Shown here piece after piece: positions 26,141-34,824 of a stretch of 64,000 nucleotides of DNA. The notes beneath the pieces were generated by a model. It searched no databases. It was not told the origin of the DNA and saw only the letters and a program-made list of their open reading frames with translations. The translations under genes were made by a program, and so were the position numbers. Within the stretch, counting starts at the first letter, position 1. The number at the start of each line of letters is the position of its first letter. The DNA comes from Bacillota bacterium (GTDB taxonomy: Bacteria; Bacillota; Clostridia; Ch29). Location: contig JABVCK010000029.1 in NCBI GenBank assembly GCA_013540605.1, positions 186,001-250,000 of the forward strand. The letters run 5' to 3'.

Positions 26141-26758
26141 GTGGAAGTCTTGACTGATAAAATAAGAAGAAGATATGACCGGATATCCAGAGTCTATGAC
26201 ATACTGGAAAACCCGATGGAGAGAATGTCCCTCAAGGGCTGGAGAATAGAGCTTATGAAGGAACTCAGGGGAAAGGTCCTTGAAGTCGGGGTAGGCACCG
26301 GGAAAAATATTCAATACTATCCCGATAACCTGGATATAACGGCTATTGATTTCAGTGAGAGAATGTTGGATAGGGCAAGATTAAGGGCGGCTAAGTATAA
26401 CAAGAAGGCCAATCTGATGCTAATGGATGTACAGAATATGTCCTTTGAAGACAGTACCTTTGATACAGTCTTTACAACCTGTGTGTTTTGTTCTGTTCCA
26501 GACCCCCTTAAAGGCTTTAAGGAAATAAAACGTGTGACCAGAAAAGGCGGCAGGATTATTCTGATAGAGCATGTCAGGAGCGAAGGAAAGGTTGTGGGAG
26601 CCTTGATGGACATCCTGAACCCTCTTGTAGTAAGCCTTTATGGGGCAAACATTAACAGACGTACGGTTGAAAATCTAAAAAAAGCAGGGTTCGAGGAATT
26701 ACAGGTGACAAATCTATGGAAAGATATAGTATTAAAAATTGTGGCGATTAATAATTAA
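26141..26758 (+). CDS. Class I SAM-dependent methyltransferase (UbiE-like)
   Basis: This 205-residue protein starts at GTG. It has a Rossmann-like methyltransferase core: motif I VLEVGVGTGKNIQYYP, the acidic residue of motif II in ITAIDFSERM, motif III MDVQNMSFEDSTFDTV and GGRIILIEH. It resembles the UbiE/phospholipid methyltransferase group, but the acceptor is not predictable. It ends 14 bases before the histidine kinase gene and may be cotranscribed with it. Confidence 0.87.
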   Translation: MEVLTDKIRRRYDRISRVYDILENPMERMSLKGWRIELMKELRGKVLEVGVGTGKNIQYYPDNLDITAIDFSERMLDRARLRAAKYNKKANLMLMDVQNMSFEDSTFDTVFTTCVFCSVPDPLKGFKEIKRVTRKGGRIILIEHVRSEGKVVGALMDILNPLVVSLYGANINRRTVENLKKAGFEELQVTNLWKDIVLKIVAINN

Positions 26759-26772
26759 CAGGGTAGAGGGGA

Positions 26773-28220
26773 ATGGGTATGAGAGACAGACAGGCTGCAA
26801 AGGATGTCCTATTGATAGGGCTTGGAATCGTTTTAGTGACAATACTCCACTATTTCACCGTTTCAACAAGATGGGATATCCATGATTTTTACAGGCGGCT
26901 GTATTATGTGCCGATAATTATGTCGGCATTCAAGTTCAGGCTCAGGGGAGGAGTGTCCACTTCCCTGATCGTATCAATACTCTATGCCCCTCATTTACTT
27001 TTTTATATGGGCACTGTCAATATTGCAGTTCTAAACCAGTTATTGGAAATAATGATGTTTATTACCATTGGTACTGTAACGGGTTTCCTGGTTGAAGCAG
27101 ACCATAGAAAGAAGGAACTCCTCGAAATACAGATCAAGAAGTTGACCGACCTTGAGAACTTTACCCAGAATATACTGGACAGTATAACCAATGTGTTCAT
27201 TGCTGTAGATAAAAGCCTGAGAATCCAGACGTTCAACATGGAAGGCAGAAACTGCTAGGCTTAGACGACACTATACTGGACAAGCCGGTCATTTCAATAT
27301 TTTCTAACCCTGAAGAGGTTAAGACATCCTTAAATGATGCCCTGAAATATAACAGGAGGATGCCCGGGGTGGAGACAGCATGTAACACGGCTGACGGCAG
27401 AAGCATTTATGTAAAGCTCTATTCCTACCCGCTAAAAAACTATCTGGGTAAAGTTGAAGGCCTGGTTTTGGTTCTTGAGGATGTTTCGGAACTGCGGAAG
27501 CTGGAAAACCAGGTGAGAAGGGCCGATAAGCTGTCAGCCGTGGGAGAGCTGGCTTCAGGGGTCGCCCACGAGATAAGGAATCCCCTTGGAATAATAAAAG
27601 CTATAGCTCAGACTATTAATGGAGAAATAAAGAATGATGATGCGAAAGAGGGCATAGGAATAATTGTGCAGGAAGTGGACAGGGCAAATTCAGTTATTAA
27701 GAATCTGCTGGATTTTGCCAGGCCGAATATAGGCAATACCAAGGTTCACAGGCTTAATTCTATTATGGAAGATACCATACGGATTACAAGAAAATACGCT
27801 GAACAAAACAGGGTGGAGATGGTTTATGAAGCTGTGGGAGAAATTTTTGTACAGGCAGATAAAGAAAAACTTCAGCAGGCCTTTGTCAATGTTATTCTCA
27901 ATTCGGTCCAGGCTATGCCTGATGGAGGAAGCCTGAATATAAGCGTTGCGGAGGATGAAAGAACTGCGAAGGTATCCTTTGCCGACAATGGCACCGGAAT
28001 ACCGCCGGATAGGCTTGAGAAGGTATTCGAACCCTTCTATACAACAAAGGATATGGGTACGGGTCTGGGTCTTGCCATAACCCACAGGATAATTGAAGAG
28101 CACAAAGGCTATATTGAGGTTGAAAGCACGGTGGGTAAGGGAACTGTAGTTTCAATATACCTTCCGTCGCAACCGGGGGAGGTAGAGAATTTTGAGCAAG
28201 AGAATTCTCATAGCGGATGA
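26773..28220 (+). pseudogene. Membrane sensor histidine kinase, one-base frameshift
   Basis: The N-terminal frame has three membrane segments (residues about 12-110) and a linker helix, and begins a PAS-like region (NFTQNILDSITNVFIAVDKS). It stops at 27258. The other frame carries on without a gap (KLLGLDDTILDKPVISIF) into the phosphoacceptor box ELASGVAHEIRNPLG, the N box NVILNSVQAMPDGG, the G boxes DNGTGIPP and GTGLGLAI. A single base missing near 27245 (GAAGG-CAG) explains both. The gene is otherwise intact, so a sequencing error or a very recent mutation is possible. It overlaps the downstream response regulator start by 29 bases. Confidence 0.85.
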
Positions 28221-29538
28221 CGAAAAAAATATGGTTTGGGCTTTTAAAAAGGCGTTGAAGGATGAAAAGTACCAGATTATTTCAGCATCAAACGGTATTG
28301 AAGCGGTTGAAAAAATAAAGACTGAGGATCTGGACCTGATACTTATGGATATTAAAATGCCTAAACTGGACGGGATGGGCGTTCTGCAGGAAATCAGGTC
28401 GCTAAATCTTAACACACCGGTTATAATGATAACTGCCCATGGCACAACCGAATCAGCGGTGCAGGCCATGAAGATGGGGGCACTGGACTACATTTCCAAA
28501 CCCTTTGACGTGGAAGAGCTGAAAATCCAACTGCGTAAAGCCCTGGATGTCAAAGATATGAAAGAACAAATACAATACCTGAAGGAAGAACTGGAAAGCA
28601 GGACGGGGAGGCTGATTATTGGCGACAGCCCTGTTATGAAAAGAGTTCTTGACATAGTATACAGGGTAGCTCCGACCAACGCCACCGTATTGATTACAGG
28701 GGAAAGCGGCACCGGCAAGGAGATGATTGCCAACGCGATTCACTATAACAGCGAGAGAAAGGACAAACCGTACATTAAAGTCAACTGCGGGGCCATACCC
28801 GAGAGCCTCATGGAAAGCGAATTGTTCGGCCATGAAAGGGGAGCATTCACCGGGGCTGTATCCAGAAAACCCGGCAGGTTTGAAAGGGCAAACGGCGGGA
28901 CGATATTTCTGGACGAAGTCGGGGAATTGAGCGCTGCAACGCAGGTGAAACTGCTGAGGGTGCTGCAGGAGAAACAGATAGAAAGGGTTGGAGGAACGGA
29001 TGTTATCGATATTGATATAAGGGTGATAGCGGCTACTAACCGCGACCTGAAAAGCATGCTGGAAGAAGGTGCTTTCCGGGAGGACCTGTACTACCGTCTG
29101 AACGTAATGCCCATCGAACTCCCTCCCCTCAGGGAGCGTAAGGAAGATATTCCAAAGCTGATAATGCACTTTCTTGACCGGTTCTGCAGCGAGATGGGAA
29201 GGGGTGCGCTCAGCCTAAGTGAAGAAGCAATGGACGCCCTTGTAAAGTACGATTGGAAAGGCAACATCAGGGAACTGGAGAATATAGTCGAGAGGCTGGT
29301 TTTGCTTTCTCAAGGTAAAGAGATAAGCAGGGATGACCTTCCCAACGAGATTCTGTATTCCGGGGACGGGGCTATAGAGTTCAAGCTTCCGGATGGGGGA
29401 GTGAACCTGGAGGATGTGGAAAAGAGTCTGATAAAACAGGCACTGGAAAGGAGCGGCCACAATCAAACCAGGGCAGCCGAGCTCCTTGGAATCACGCGCC
29501 ATACCCTCATTTATAGAATGGGGAAGTACGGTTTATGA
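28192..29538 (+). CDS. NtrC-family sigma-54-dependent response regulator
   Basis: This 448-residue protein starts at TTG with GGGAGGT upstream, inside the end of the kinase gene. It has a receiver domain (residues 1-120; DDEKN, phosphoacceptor region LILMDIKMP, conserved Lys in SKPFDVEEL), a AAA+ domain (about 140-375; Walker A GESGTGKE, sigma-54 contact loop GAFTGA, Walker B FLDEVGEL) and a C-terminal Fis-type helix-turn-helix (HNQTRAAELLGITRHTL). The intact GAFTGA shows it should activate RNA polymerase holding sigma-54, yet the only rpoN in the window is broken. Confidence 0.95.
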   Translation: MSKRILIADDEKNMVWAFKKALKDEKYQIISASNGIEAVEKIKTEDLDLILMDIKMPKLDGMGVLQEIRSLNLNTPVIMITAHGTTESAVQAMKMGALDYISKPFDVEELKIQLRKALDVKDMKEQIQYLKEELESRTGRLIIGDSPVMKRVLDIVYRVAPTNATVLITGESGTGKEMIANAIHYNSERKDKPYIKVNCGAIPESLMESELFGHERGAFTGAVSRKPGRFERANGGTIFLDEVGELSAATQVKLLRVLQEKQIERVGGTDVIDIDIRVIAATNRDLKSMLEEGAFREDLYYRLNVMPIELPPLRERKEDIPKLIMHFLDRFCSEMGRGALSLSEEAMDALVKYDWKGNIRELENIVERLVLLSQGKEISRDDLPNEILYSGDGAIEFKLPDGGVNLEDVEKSLIKQALERSGHNQTRAAELLGITRHTLIYRMGKYGL

Positions 29539-29571
29539 CAGGTCACGGTTTTTTATATTTTTATATCCAAC

Positions 29572-29597
29572 TTGGAATAATAAATACGAAATTCCAA
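29572..29597 (+). promoter_or_regulatory. Inverted repeat upstream of the iron alcohol dehydrogenase
   Basis: TTGGAAT (29572-29578) and ATTCCAA (29591-29597) form a perfect dyad with a 12-base gap, 18 bases before the GTG start. It may be an operator. No -24/-12 sigma-54 promoter is visible here. Confidence 0.35.
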
Positions 29598-29615
29598 TAA
29601 ATGAGGAGGGTTAAA

Positions 29616-30782
29616 GTGAATAGATTTACTATTCCAAGGGATATATACTATGGCGATGATTCCCTGGAAATTCTGAAAAAGCTTAACGGTAGAAAGGCAA
29701 TAGTAGTAACCGGGGGAAGCTCCATGAAGAGATTTGGTTTTTTGGATAAGGTGGCAGGTTATCTAAAGGAAGCAGGAATGGAGGTAGATTATTTCGATGG
29801 TGTTGAGCCGGACCCATCGGTGGATACGGTTATGAAGGGCGCTCAGACAATGAGAGAGTTGAACCCGGACTGGATTATATCGATAGGTGGTGGTTCAGCG
29901 ATAGACGCTGCGAAAGCTATGTGGATATTCTATGAGCATCCTGATTTAAGCTTCTATGACGTAAAGGAGCCCTTCACAGTTCCGAAATTGAGAAAGAAGG
30001 CAAGGTTTGTGGCAATACCATCCACAAGCGGTACCGCAACTGAGGTCACAGCGTTTTCTGTCATAACCGATTACAGTGAGAAGATCAAGTATCCCCTGGC
30101 CGATTTCAACATCACCCCTGATATTGCAATTGTGGACCCAGCCCTGGCCAATACCATGCCCGAAAAGCTGGCAGCACATACCGGGATGGATGCGCTGACC
30201 CATGCCGTGGAAGCATATGTCGCGACACTGCACTCTCCCTTTACCGACCCCCTGGCACTAAAGGCAATAGAGATGATAAGGGATAATCTTGTTAAATCGT
30301 ATAAGGGGGATAGGGAGGCGAGAAAGCAGATGCACATAGCGCAGTGCCTGGCCGGTATGGCGTTTACAAACGCTCTGCTCGGTATAGTGCACAGCATGGC
30401 CCATAAGACGGGGGCTATATTTCACATACCCCATGGATTGGCCAATGCTATGTTCCTTCCCTACGTAATTCAGTATAATACGAAGACCAGCATTGACAGG
30501 TATGCGGCTATATCAAAGGCATTAGGGCTTCCCGGAAAAACCGATGAAGAACTGACCGATTCCTTTATTGAACTGATAAAGCAGATGAACAGGGAAATGA
30601 ATATACCGCAAACATTGAAGGACTATGGAATTACAGAAGAGGATTTCAAACAGAACCTGGAGTATATATCCGAGAATGCGGTAGAGGACCCCTGTACAGG
30701 TTCAAACCCAAGGGAGACTTCCGTTGAAGACATGAAGAGGTTGTTCACCAGTGTCTACAAGGGAGAAGCCGTGAACTATTGA
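29616..30782 (+). CDS. Iron-containing alcohol dehydrogenase
   Basis: The GTG at 29616 is chosen because GAGGAGGG lies 5 bases upstream; the ATG at 29601 overlaps that site. The 388-residue protein has the NAD(P) motif SIGGGSAIDAAKAMWI, PSTSGTATEVTAF, and the iron-binding region AHTGMDALTHAVEAYV with downstream HSMAHKTGAIFHIPHGLANA, giving the Asp/His ligands of family III dehydrogenases. It interconverts alcohols and aldehydes. Together with the AOR at 3.1 kb it would link alcohols, aldehydes and acids, although they are not in one operon. Confidence 0.93.
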   Translation: MNRFTIPRDIYYGDDSLEILKKLNGRKAIVVTGGSSMKRFGFLDKVAGYLKEAGMEVDYFDGVEPDPSVDTVMKGAQTMRELNPDWIISIGGGSAIDAAKAMWIFYEHPDLSFYDVKEPFTVPKLRKKARFVAIPSTSGTATEVTAFSVITDYSEKIKYPLADFNITPDIAIVDPALANTMPEKLAAHTGMDALTHAVEAYVATLHSPFTDPLALKAIEMIRDNLVKSYKGDREARKQMHIAQCLAGMAFTNALLGIVHSMAHKTGAIFHIPHGLANAMFLPYVIQYNTKTSIDRYAAISKALGLPGKTDEELTDSFIELIKQMNREMNIPQTLKDYGITEEDFKQNLEYISENAVEDPCTGSNPRETSVEDMKRLFTSVYKGEAVNY

Positions 30783-30903
30783 TAATATATCAGAAGAACC
30801 GTCCCCGTGATATATACCGTGACATATGCATGGTAAAAAATGGGGATAAACTAAAAAGGAATAATAAAAGTAGATAAAAATAAAACAAAGAAGGATGTAC
30901 ATC

Positions 30904-31632
30904 ATGCGGGAAGCAGCTTTGTGGGGAGGCATTGCCGGTTCTGCGGTCTATATCGGGGCGCTGGCCGGATTATATTTCAAAGTAAAAAAGGGGCTAATCG
31001 GTTTTATTATGGCCTATGGCACCGGAGTGTTAATAGGAGCGGCAACCTTTGAGCTTTTGGCCCTTTCTTTGAGGGCGGGAGGCATCGAGTTGACGGTCCT
31101 AAGCTTTGTTCTCGGGGCTATGCTATTCACCCTCTTTGATTTGGTGATAGCCAGGAAGGGGGGGAAAGAGAGGAAACGTTCAAAGGAGAGGTCAGGCGGG
31201 AGTTCGGGGCTGGCGATATTTATCGGCACCGTGCTTGATGCCGTCCCCGAGTCCTTTATTATAGGAGCCAGCCTTGTCGGTGGTCATAATGTCAGCTGGC
31301 TGCTCATAACGGCTGTATTTATAAGCAATTTTCCTGAAGGACTGTCGAGCAGTGTCGGGCTGAGAAAAGGCGGGTATTCTAAGGCAAAGGTGCAGCTGCT
31401 GTGGTTATCGGTGCTTGGGTTATCCATTATAAGCTCTATGGCGGGATATGTTATTTTGAACAATAAGCCCGAAAGCCTGGCAGCTGTTATGAGTTCCTTC
31501 GCGGCAGGCGCGGTTGTATCAATGGCCTCATCTACTATGATGCCGGAAGCCTATGAAGAGGGAGGGCCTGTCGTAGGTTTCCTCGCCGCCCTTGGACTGA
31601 TCAGCTCGCTTTTGCTTACAAAGCTTGAATAA
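30904..31632 (+). CDS. ZIP-family metal transporter-like protein
   Basis: This 242-residue protein (ATG 30904; AAGGA about 10 bases upstream) has seven or eight membrane helices and a charged cytoplasmic loop near residues 75-95 (ARKGGKERKRSKERSGG). The ZIP helix IV-V motifs appear as LDAVPESFIIG and FISNFPEGLSSS, and a later AGAVVSMASSTMMPEAYE. The usual His of the HxxPEG motif in helix IV is replaced (DAVPES), so metal specificity may differ. The likely role is divalent cation uptake. Confidence 0.82.
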   Translation: MREAALWGGIAGSAVYIGALAGLYFKVKKGLIGFIMAYGTGVLIGAATFELLALSLRAGGIELTVLSFVLGAMLFTLFDLVIARKGGKERKRSKERSGGSSGLAIFIGTVLDAVPESFIIGASLVGGHNVSWLLITAVFISNFPEGLSSSVGLRKGGYSKAKVQLLWLSVLGLSIISSMAGYVILNNKPESLAAVMSSFAAGAVVSMASSTMMPEAYEEGGPVVGFLAALGLISSLLLTKLE

Positions 31633-31739
31633 CGTCTGGGAAAGGCCTTGGTGGTATTCGATAATTCTTTTTGGATTCTGGTCTGTATACTAATATAATA
31701 ATAGTATATATGGATCAAATTGCACAGGGAGATGAGACT

Positions 31740-32762
31740 ATGAGAAAACTAAGGCTGGGACGTACAAACCTGAAGGTGAGTGGAAGCGGATTCGGTGCCC
31801 TTCCTATTCAAAGAGTCAGCCTTGAAGAAGCTGACAGGATACTTAAAAAGGCATACTATGGTGGTATAAATTTTTTTGATACAGCCCGCATGTATACCGA
31901 TAGTGAGGAAAAAATCGGCTGCGCTCTGTCCGGCGTGCGTGAAAACATAATTATTGCCACTAAGAGCCATGCAAAGGATAAGAAAACCCTGCGTGAGCAT
32001 CTGGAAACCAGCTTGAGAGATTTAAAAACCGATTATGTTGACGTATATCAACTGCACAATATTAAGGAATTACCGGATGAAAACGATAAGGAAGGATTAT
32101 ACAGCGGGCTGATTGAAGCCAGGGACAGCGGAAAGGCCCGCTATATCGGCATTACCACACACAGGCTGGATGTGGCGCTTCAAGCGGCTAGGTCAGGGCT
32201 CTTTGATACCGTCCAGTTTCCCATAAGCTCTATCTCGGAAGAAAGGGAGCTTGAGATAATCCGAGTCTGCCGGGAGCTTGACGTAGGGCTCATAGCTATG
32301 AAAGCCTTATCAGGGGGCTTGATAACCAACGCTGCATCGGCCTTTGCGTTTTTCAGGCAGTTTGATAGCGTGGTACCGATATGGGGCATTCAAAGGGAAG
32401 AGGAGTTGGAAGAGTTCCTGGAGATGGAGAAGAATCCGCCTGAACTGGATGAGACACTGCGCGAAGTCATACGGAGAGACAGGGAGGAACTGGCGGGCAA
32501 TTTCTGCCGCGGCTGCGGCTACTGCCTGCCCTGCCCCATTGATATAGATATTCCTATAGCCGCACGCATGTCCCTTTTACTCAGACGGGCGCCCCACGAG
32601 CCTTTCCTCGAAAGGGATTGGCTTGAGAAAATGGAGCTTATTGCACAGTGTAAGAACTGCGGTCAGTGCAAAGAACGGTGTCCTTACGGCCTTAACACTC
32701 CCGGTATACTTAAGGAGATGCTGGATGACTACAGGGAGTTTTACCGTAAGCATAGATCATAG
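31740..32762 (+). CDS. Aldo/keto reductase with C-terminal [4Fe-4S] domain
   Basis: The ATG at 31740 is preferred because the family starts with MRKLRLGRTNLKVS and a GGGAG lies upstream. The 340-residue protein has an aldo/keto reductase barrel (FFDTARMYTDSEEKIG, ATKSHAKDKK, YVDVYQLHN) and a ferredoxin-like tail with CRGCGYCLPCP and CKNCGQCKERCP. Proteins of this type reduce carbonyls, possibly using ferredoxin. The substrate is unknown. Genes on both sides have their own start signals. Confidence 0.9.
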   Translation: MRKLRLGRTNLKVSGSGFGALPIQRVSLEEADRILKKAYYGGINFFDTARMYTDSEEKIGCALSGVRENIIIATKSHAKDKKTLREHLETSLRDLKTDYVDVYQLHNIKELPDENDKEGLYSGLIEARDSGKARYIGITTHRLDVALQAARSGLFDTVQFPISSISEERELEIIRVCRELDVGLIAMKALSGGLITNAASAFAFFRQFDSVVPIWGIQREEELEEFLEMEKNPPELDETLREVIRRDREELAGNFCRGCGYCLPCPIDIDIPIAARMSLLLRRAPHEPFLERDWLEKMELIAQCKNCGQCKERCPYGLNTPGILKEMLDDYREFYRKHRS

Positions 32763-32890
32763 ATTGCAGAGGTTAGATATTTGTTCGTAGTTCGTAGTTG
32801 GTAGTTCGTAGTTTGCAGATTGCAGACCTCAGGTGCTAGGTGCTAGGTCCTAGGTACTAGACACTGGTCACTGGCCACTAAGTAAAAAAA
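32763..32890. repeat. Intergenic run of short degenerate tandem repeats
   Basis: Three repeat types follow each other: TTCGTAG/TTGGTAG units (from about 32780), a TTGCAGA pair, GGTGCTA/GGTCCTA/GGTACTA units (from about 32831), and CACTGGTCACTGGCCACT (from about 32864). Units are 7 or 8 bases with few changes. There is no coding signal and no spacer structure. They lie just before the ribosome binding site of the M20 peptidase gene. Confidence 0.7.
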
Positions 32891-32903
32891 AGGAGATGGT
32901 ATT

Positions 32904-34109
32904 ATGACAGGCGGATTAATCAAAAGTTTTAAAGAGCGGATTTCCGAACAGGAGATCGTAGAACTGATCAAGGACCTTGTTAGGATACAGAGCTATCCCG
33001 GTATTAAATGCCAGGAAACGGGTGTAGCCGAGTATATACACCGTTTTTTTGAAAAGGAAGGGATAGAATCGGAAGTGATACCCGTCGTTGACGGAAGGTG
33101 CAACGTTGTTGCGCGGATAAAAGGAACAGGCGGAGGCAAAACCCTGCTTCTGACCGGCCATACGGACACGGTACCTCCCTATGATATGCCCGGAGATCCG
33201 TTTGAAGTAAAGATTCAGGATAGGAGAATGACCGGCAGGGGAGTCGTCGACATGAAGGGTGCCATTGCGTGCATGATGGCAGCCATGGCGGCTATTAAAA
33301 GGGCAGGTATCGAACTGAAGGGTGACCTGGTGTTTGCAGGGGTTATAGATGAAGAAAATAAAAGCGAAGGCACCATTGCACTGATAAAAAGCGGCATAAA
33401 AGCTGATGCTGCCATCGTCGGGGAACCATCCCAGCTGGATATTTGCGTTGGGCACCGGGGCCTGGAGTGGTTTGAGTTTTATTTCAGGGGTAAGACCGTC
33501 CATGGAGGCAAACAAAAGGAAGGTATTAATGCGATAAATAAGGCTGTGAAGTTTATGCTAAGGGTGGAGCAGGAGCTATTACCGAAAATAGAGGGCAGAA
33601 AGCACCCCGTAATAGGTGAGTCGTCCATGAACTACGGCTTGATAAGGGGAGGAACGCAGCCCAGCACCGTTGCCGGAGACTGCGTCCTGCAGATAGACCG
33701 CCGCTGGGTTCCGGGTGAAAAATATGAAGATGTGGTTGACGAATACCAGAGAATCATCGATGCGCTGAAGGCGGAAGACCGGGATTTTGATGCGGTAATG
33801 AAGGTTATGGATGTGAGCCTTATGGAGGACGGTATTATTCACGAGCCCATGGAGATAGATCTGAACCACCCGATTGTTGAGGTGGTGTCAAAGGCTGTGC
33901 TGCAAGCTACCGGCCGGGAACCGGGAAAGGTTCCCTTCACTGCATGGAGCGACGGAGGCCTGTTGAGTACATATGCAAAGATTCCGACGATAATACTGGG
34001 ACCCGGTGACCTGGAAAGCGCCCACTCTGCGGAGGAGTACCTGGATATTGATGAAGTTGTACCCGCTGCGTATGCTTATGGCGCAGCAGCCATCTGGTTC
34101 TGCGGATAA
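32904..34109 (+). CDS. M20-family peptidase (ArgE/DapE-like)
   Basis: This 401-residue metallopeptidase has the first metal ligand in LLTGHTDTVPPYD, the bridging Asp in GRGVVDMKGAIACMMAA, the catalytic Glu pair in AGVIDEENKSEGT and a last ligand in the SAHSAEEYLDIDE region. A dimerisation domain lies between (residues about 180-290). The family removes acyl groups from amino acids or opens dipeptides. A strong AAGGAGATG precedes the start. A Cu/Zn superoxide dismutase gene follows. Confidence 0.9.
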   Translation: MTGGLIKSFKERISEQEIVELIKDLVRIQSYPGIKCQETGVAEYIHRFFEKEGIESEVIPVVDGRCNVVARIKGTGGGKTLLLTGHTDTVPPYDMPGDPFEVKIQDRRMTGRGVVDMKGAIACMMAAMAAIKRAGIELKGDLVFAGVIDEENKSEGTIALIKSGIKADAAIVGEPSQLDICVGHRGLEWFEFYFRGKTVHGGKQKEGINAINKAVKFMLRVEQELLPKIEGRKHPVIGESSMNYGLIRGGTQPSTVAGDCVLQIDRRWVPGEKYEDVVDEYQRIIDALKAEDRDFDAVMKVMDVSLMEDGIIHEPMEIDLNHPIVEVVSKAVLQATGREPGKVPFTAWSDGGLLSTYAKIPTIILGPGDLESAHSAEEYLDIDEVVPAAYAYGAAAIWFCG

Positions 34110-34205
34110 TTCGATGCCTTCGTTCTACCGGTATTCTGCACAGTAAACGGTTGAAATACATAGTATGAAGCGGAAGGGATATATACCGGTGGAGGTGAAG
34201 AACCA

Positions 34206-34769
34206 GTGAACAGTAAAAGCGCACCCTGCGGTAAAGCAGTAAATGGGGTGAAAAGGCTGCTGAGTAAGGGAAGGAATTCGGCGCCCGTTCCAAAAGCCGA
34301 GGATGGAGTATCCGCTGTTGCATATATCAGAGGAGGCCCCTTGGCTCCGGACATAAAGGGCGTTGTAAATTTCAAAGACGTGCCCGGGGGGACAGAGGTG
34401 CGGGTTGAAGTAGACGGCCTGCCGCCCTACAAACCGGGAGTTGCGGGGAAAGACCCCATCGGACCGCATGGGTTTCATATCCACGAGAAAGGAAACTGCA
34501 AGGTCGGGGAAACGGCAGATCCTTTTCAGGCGGCGGGGGAGCATTGGAATCCGGATAGGCAGCCCCATGGCAATCATGCGGGAGATTTTCCGGTGCTGTT
34601 TTCAAACAACGGAAAAGCCAGGATGTGTTTTTTCACAAACAGGTTCAAGGTTAAAGACGTTATTGGAAAATCCGTAATAATCCATCAAAACCCCGATGAC
34701 TACCGTACGCAGCCGGCGGGGGATGCAGGGAAGCGCCTGGCCTGCGGAGTAATTGAGAGGGGATGGTAA
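34206..34769 (+). CDS. Cu/Zn-type superoxide dismutase family protein
   Basis: This 187-residue protein starts at GTG with GGAGGTG upstream. All metal ligands appear present: HGFHIHEKGNC (two His and a disulfide Cys), GEHWNPDRQPHG, NHAGDFP with the zinc Asp, VIIHQNPDDY with the last copper His, and the catalytic Arg region GDAGKRLACGV. There is no signal peptide; the 45-residue N-terminus is basic and not hydrophobic. A cytosolic Cu/Zn enzyme is unusual for an anaerobe. It would dismute superoxide during oxygen exposure. Confidence 0.88.
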   Translation: MNSKSAPCGKAVNGVKRLLSKGRNSAPVPKAEDGVSAVAYIRGGPLAPDIKGVVNFKDVPGGTEVRVEVDGLPPYKPGVAGKDPIGPHGFHIHEKGNCKVGETADPFQAAGEHWNPDRQPHGNHAGDFPVLFSNNGKARMCFFTNRFKVKDVIGKSVIIHQNPDDYRTQPAGDAGKRLACGVIERGW

Positions 34770-34824
34770 AACCTATAACCAAATGATAGAATCTAATTGA
34801 AATACGCTGAGGGGGTAAAGGAAA

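Noticed and set aside
28453-29169. A 238-codon open frame on the minus strand
   Set aside because: It is the antisense shadow of the NtrC-type regulator, with no ribosome binding site or family resemblance.
30821-30833. GACATATGCATGG upstream of the ZIP gene as another copy of the shared element
   Set aside because: There is no proper -35 box, no -10 at 16-17 bases and no GGGC-N4-GCCC partner. It may be chance.
32763-32890. CRISPR array
   Set aside because: The repeat units are 7-8 bases, degenerate and contiguous, with no spacers of regular length and no cas genes in the window.
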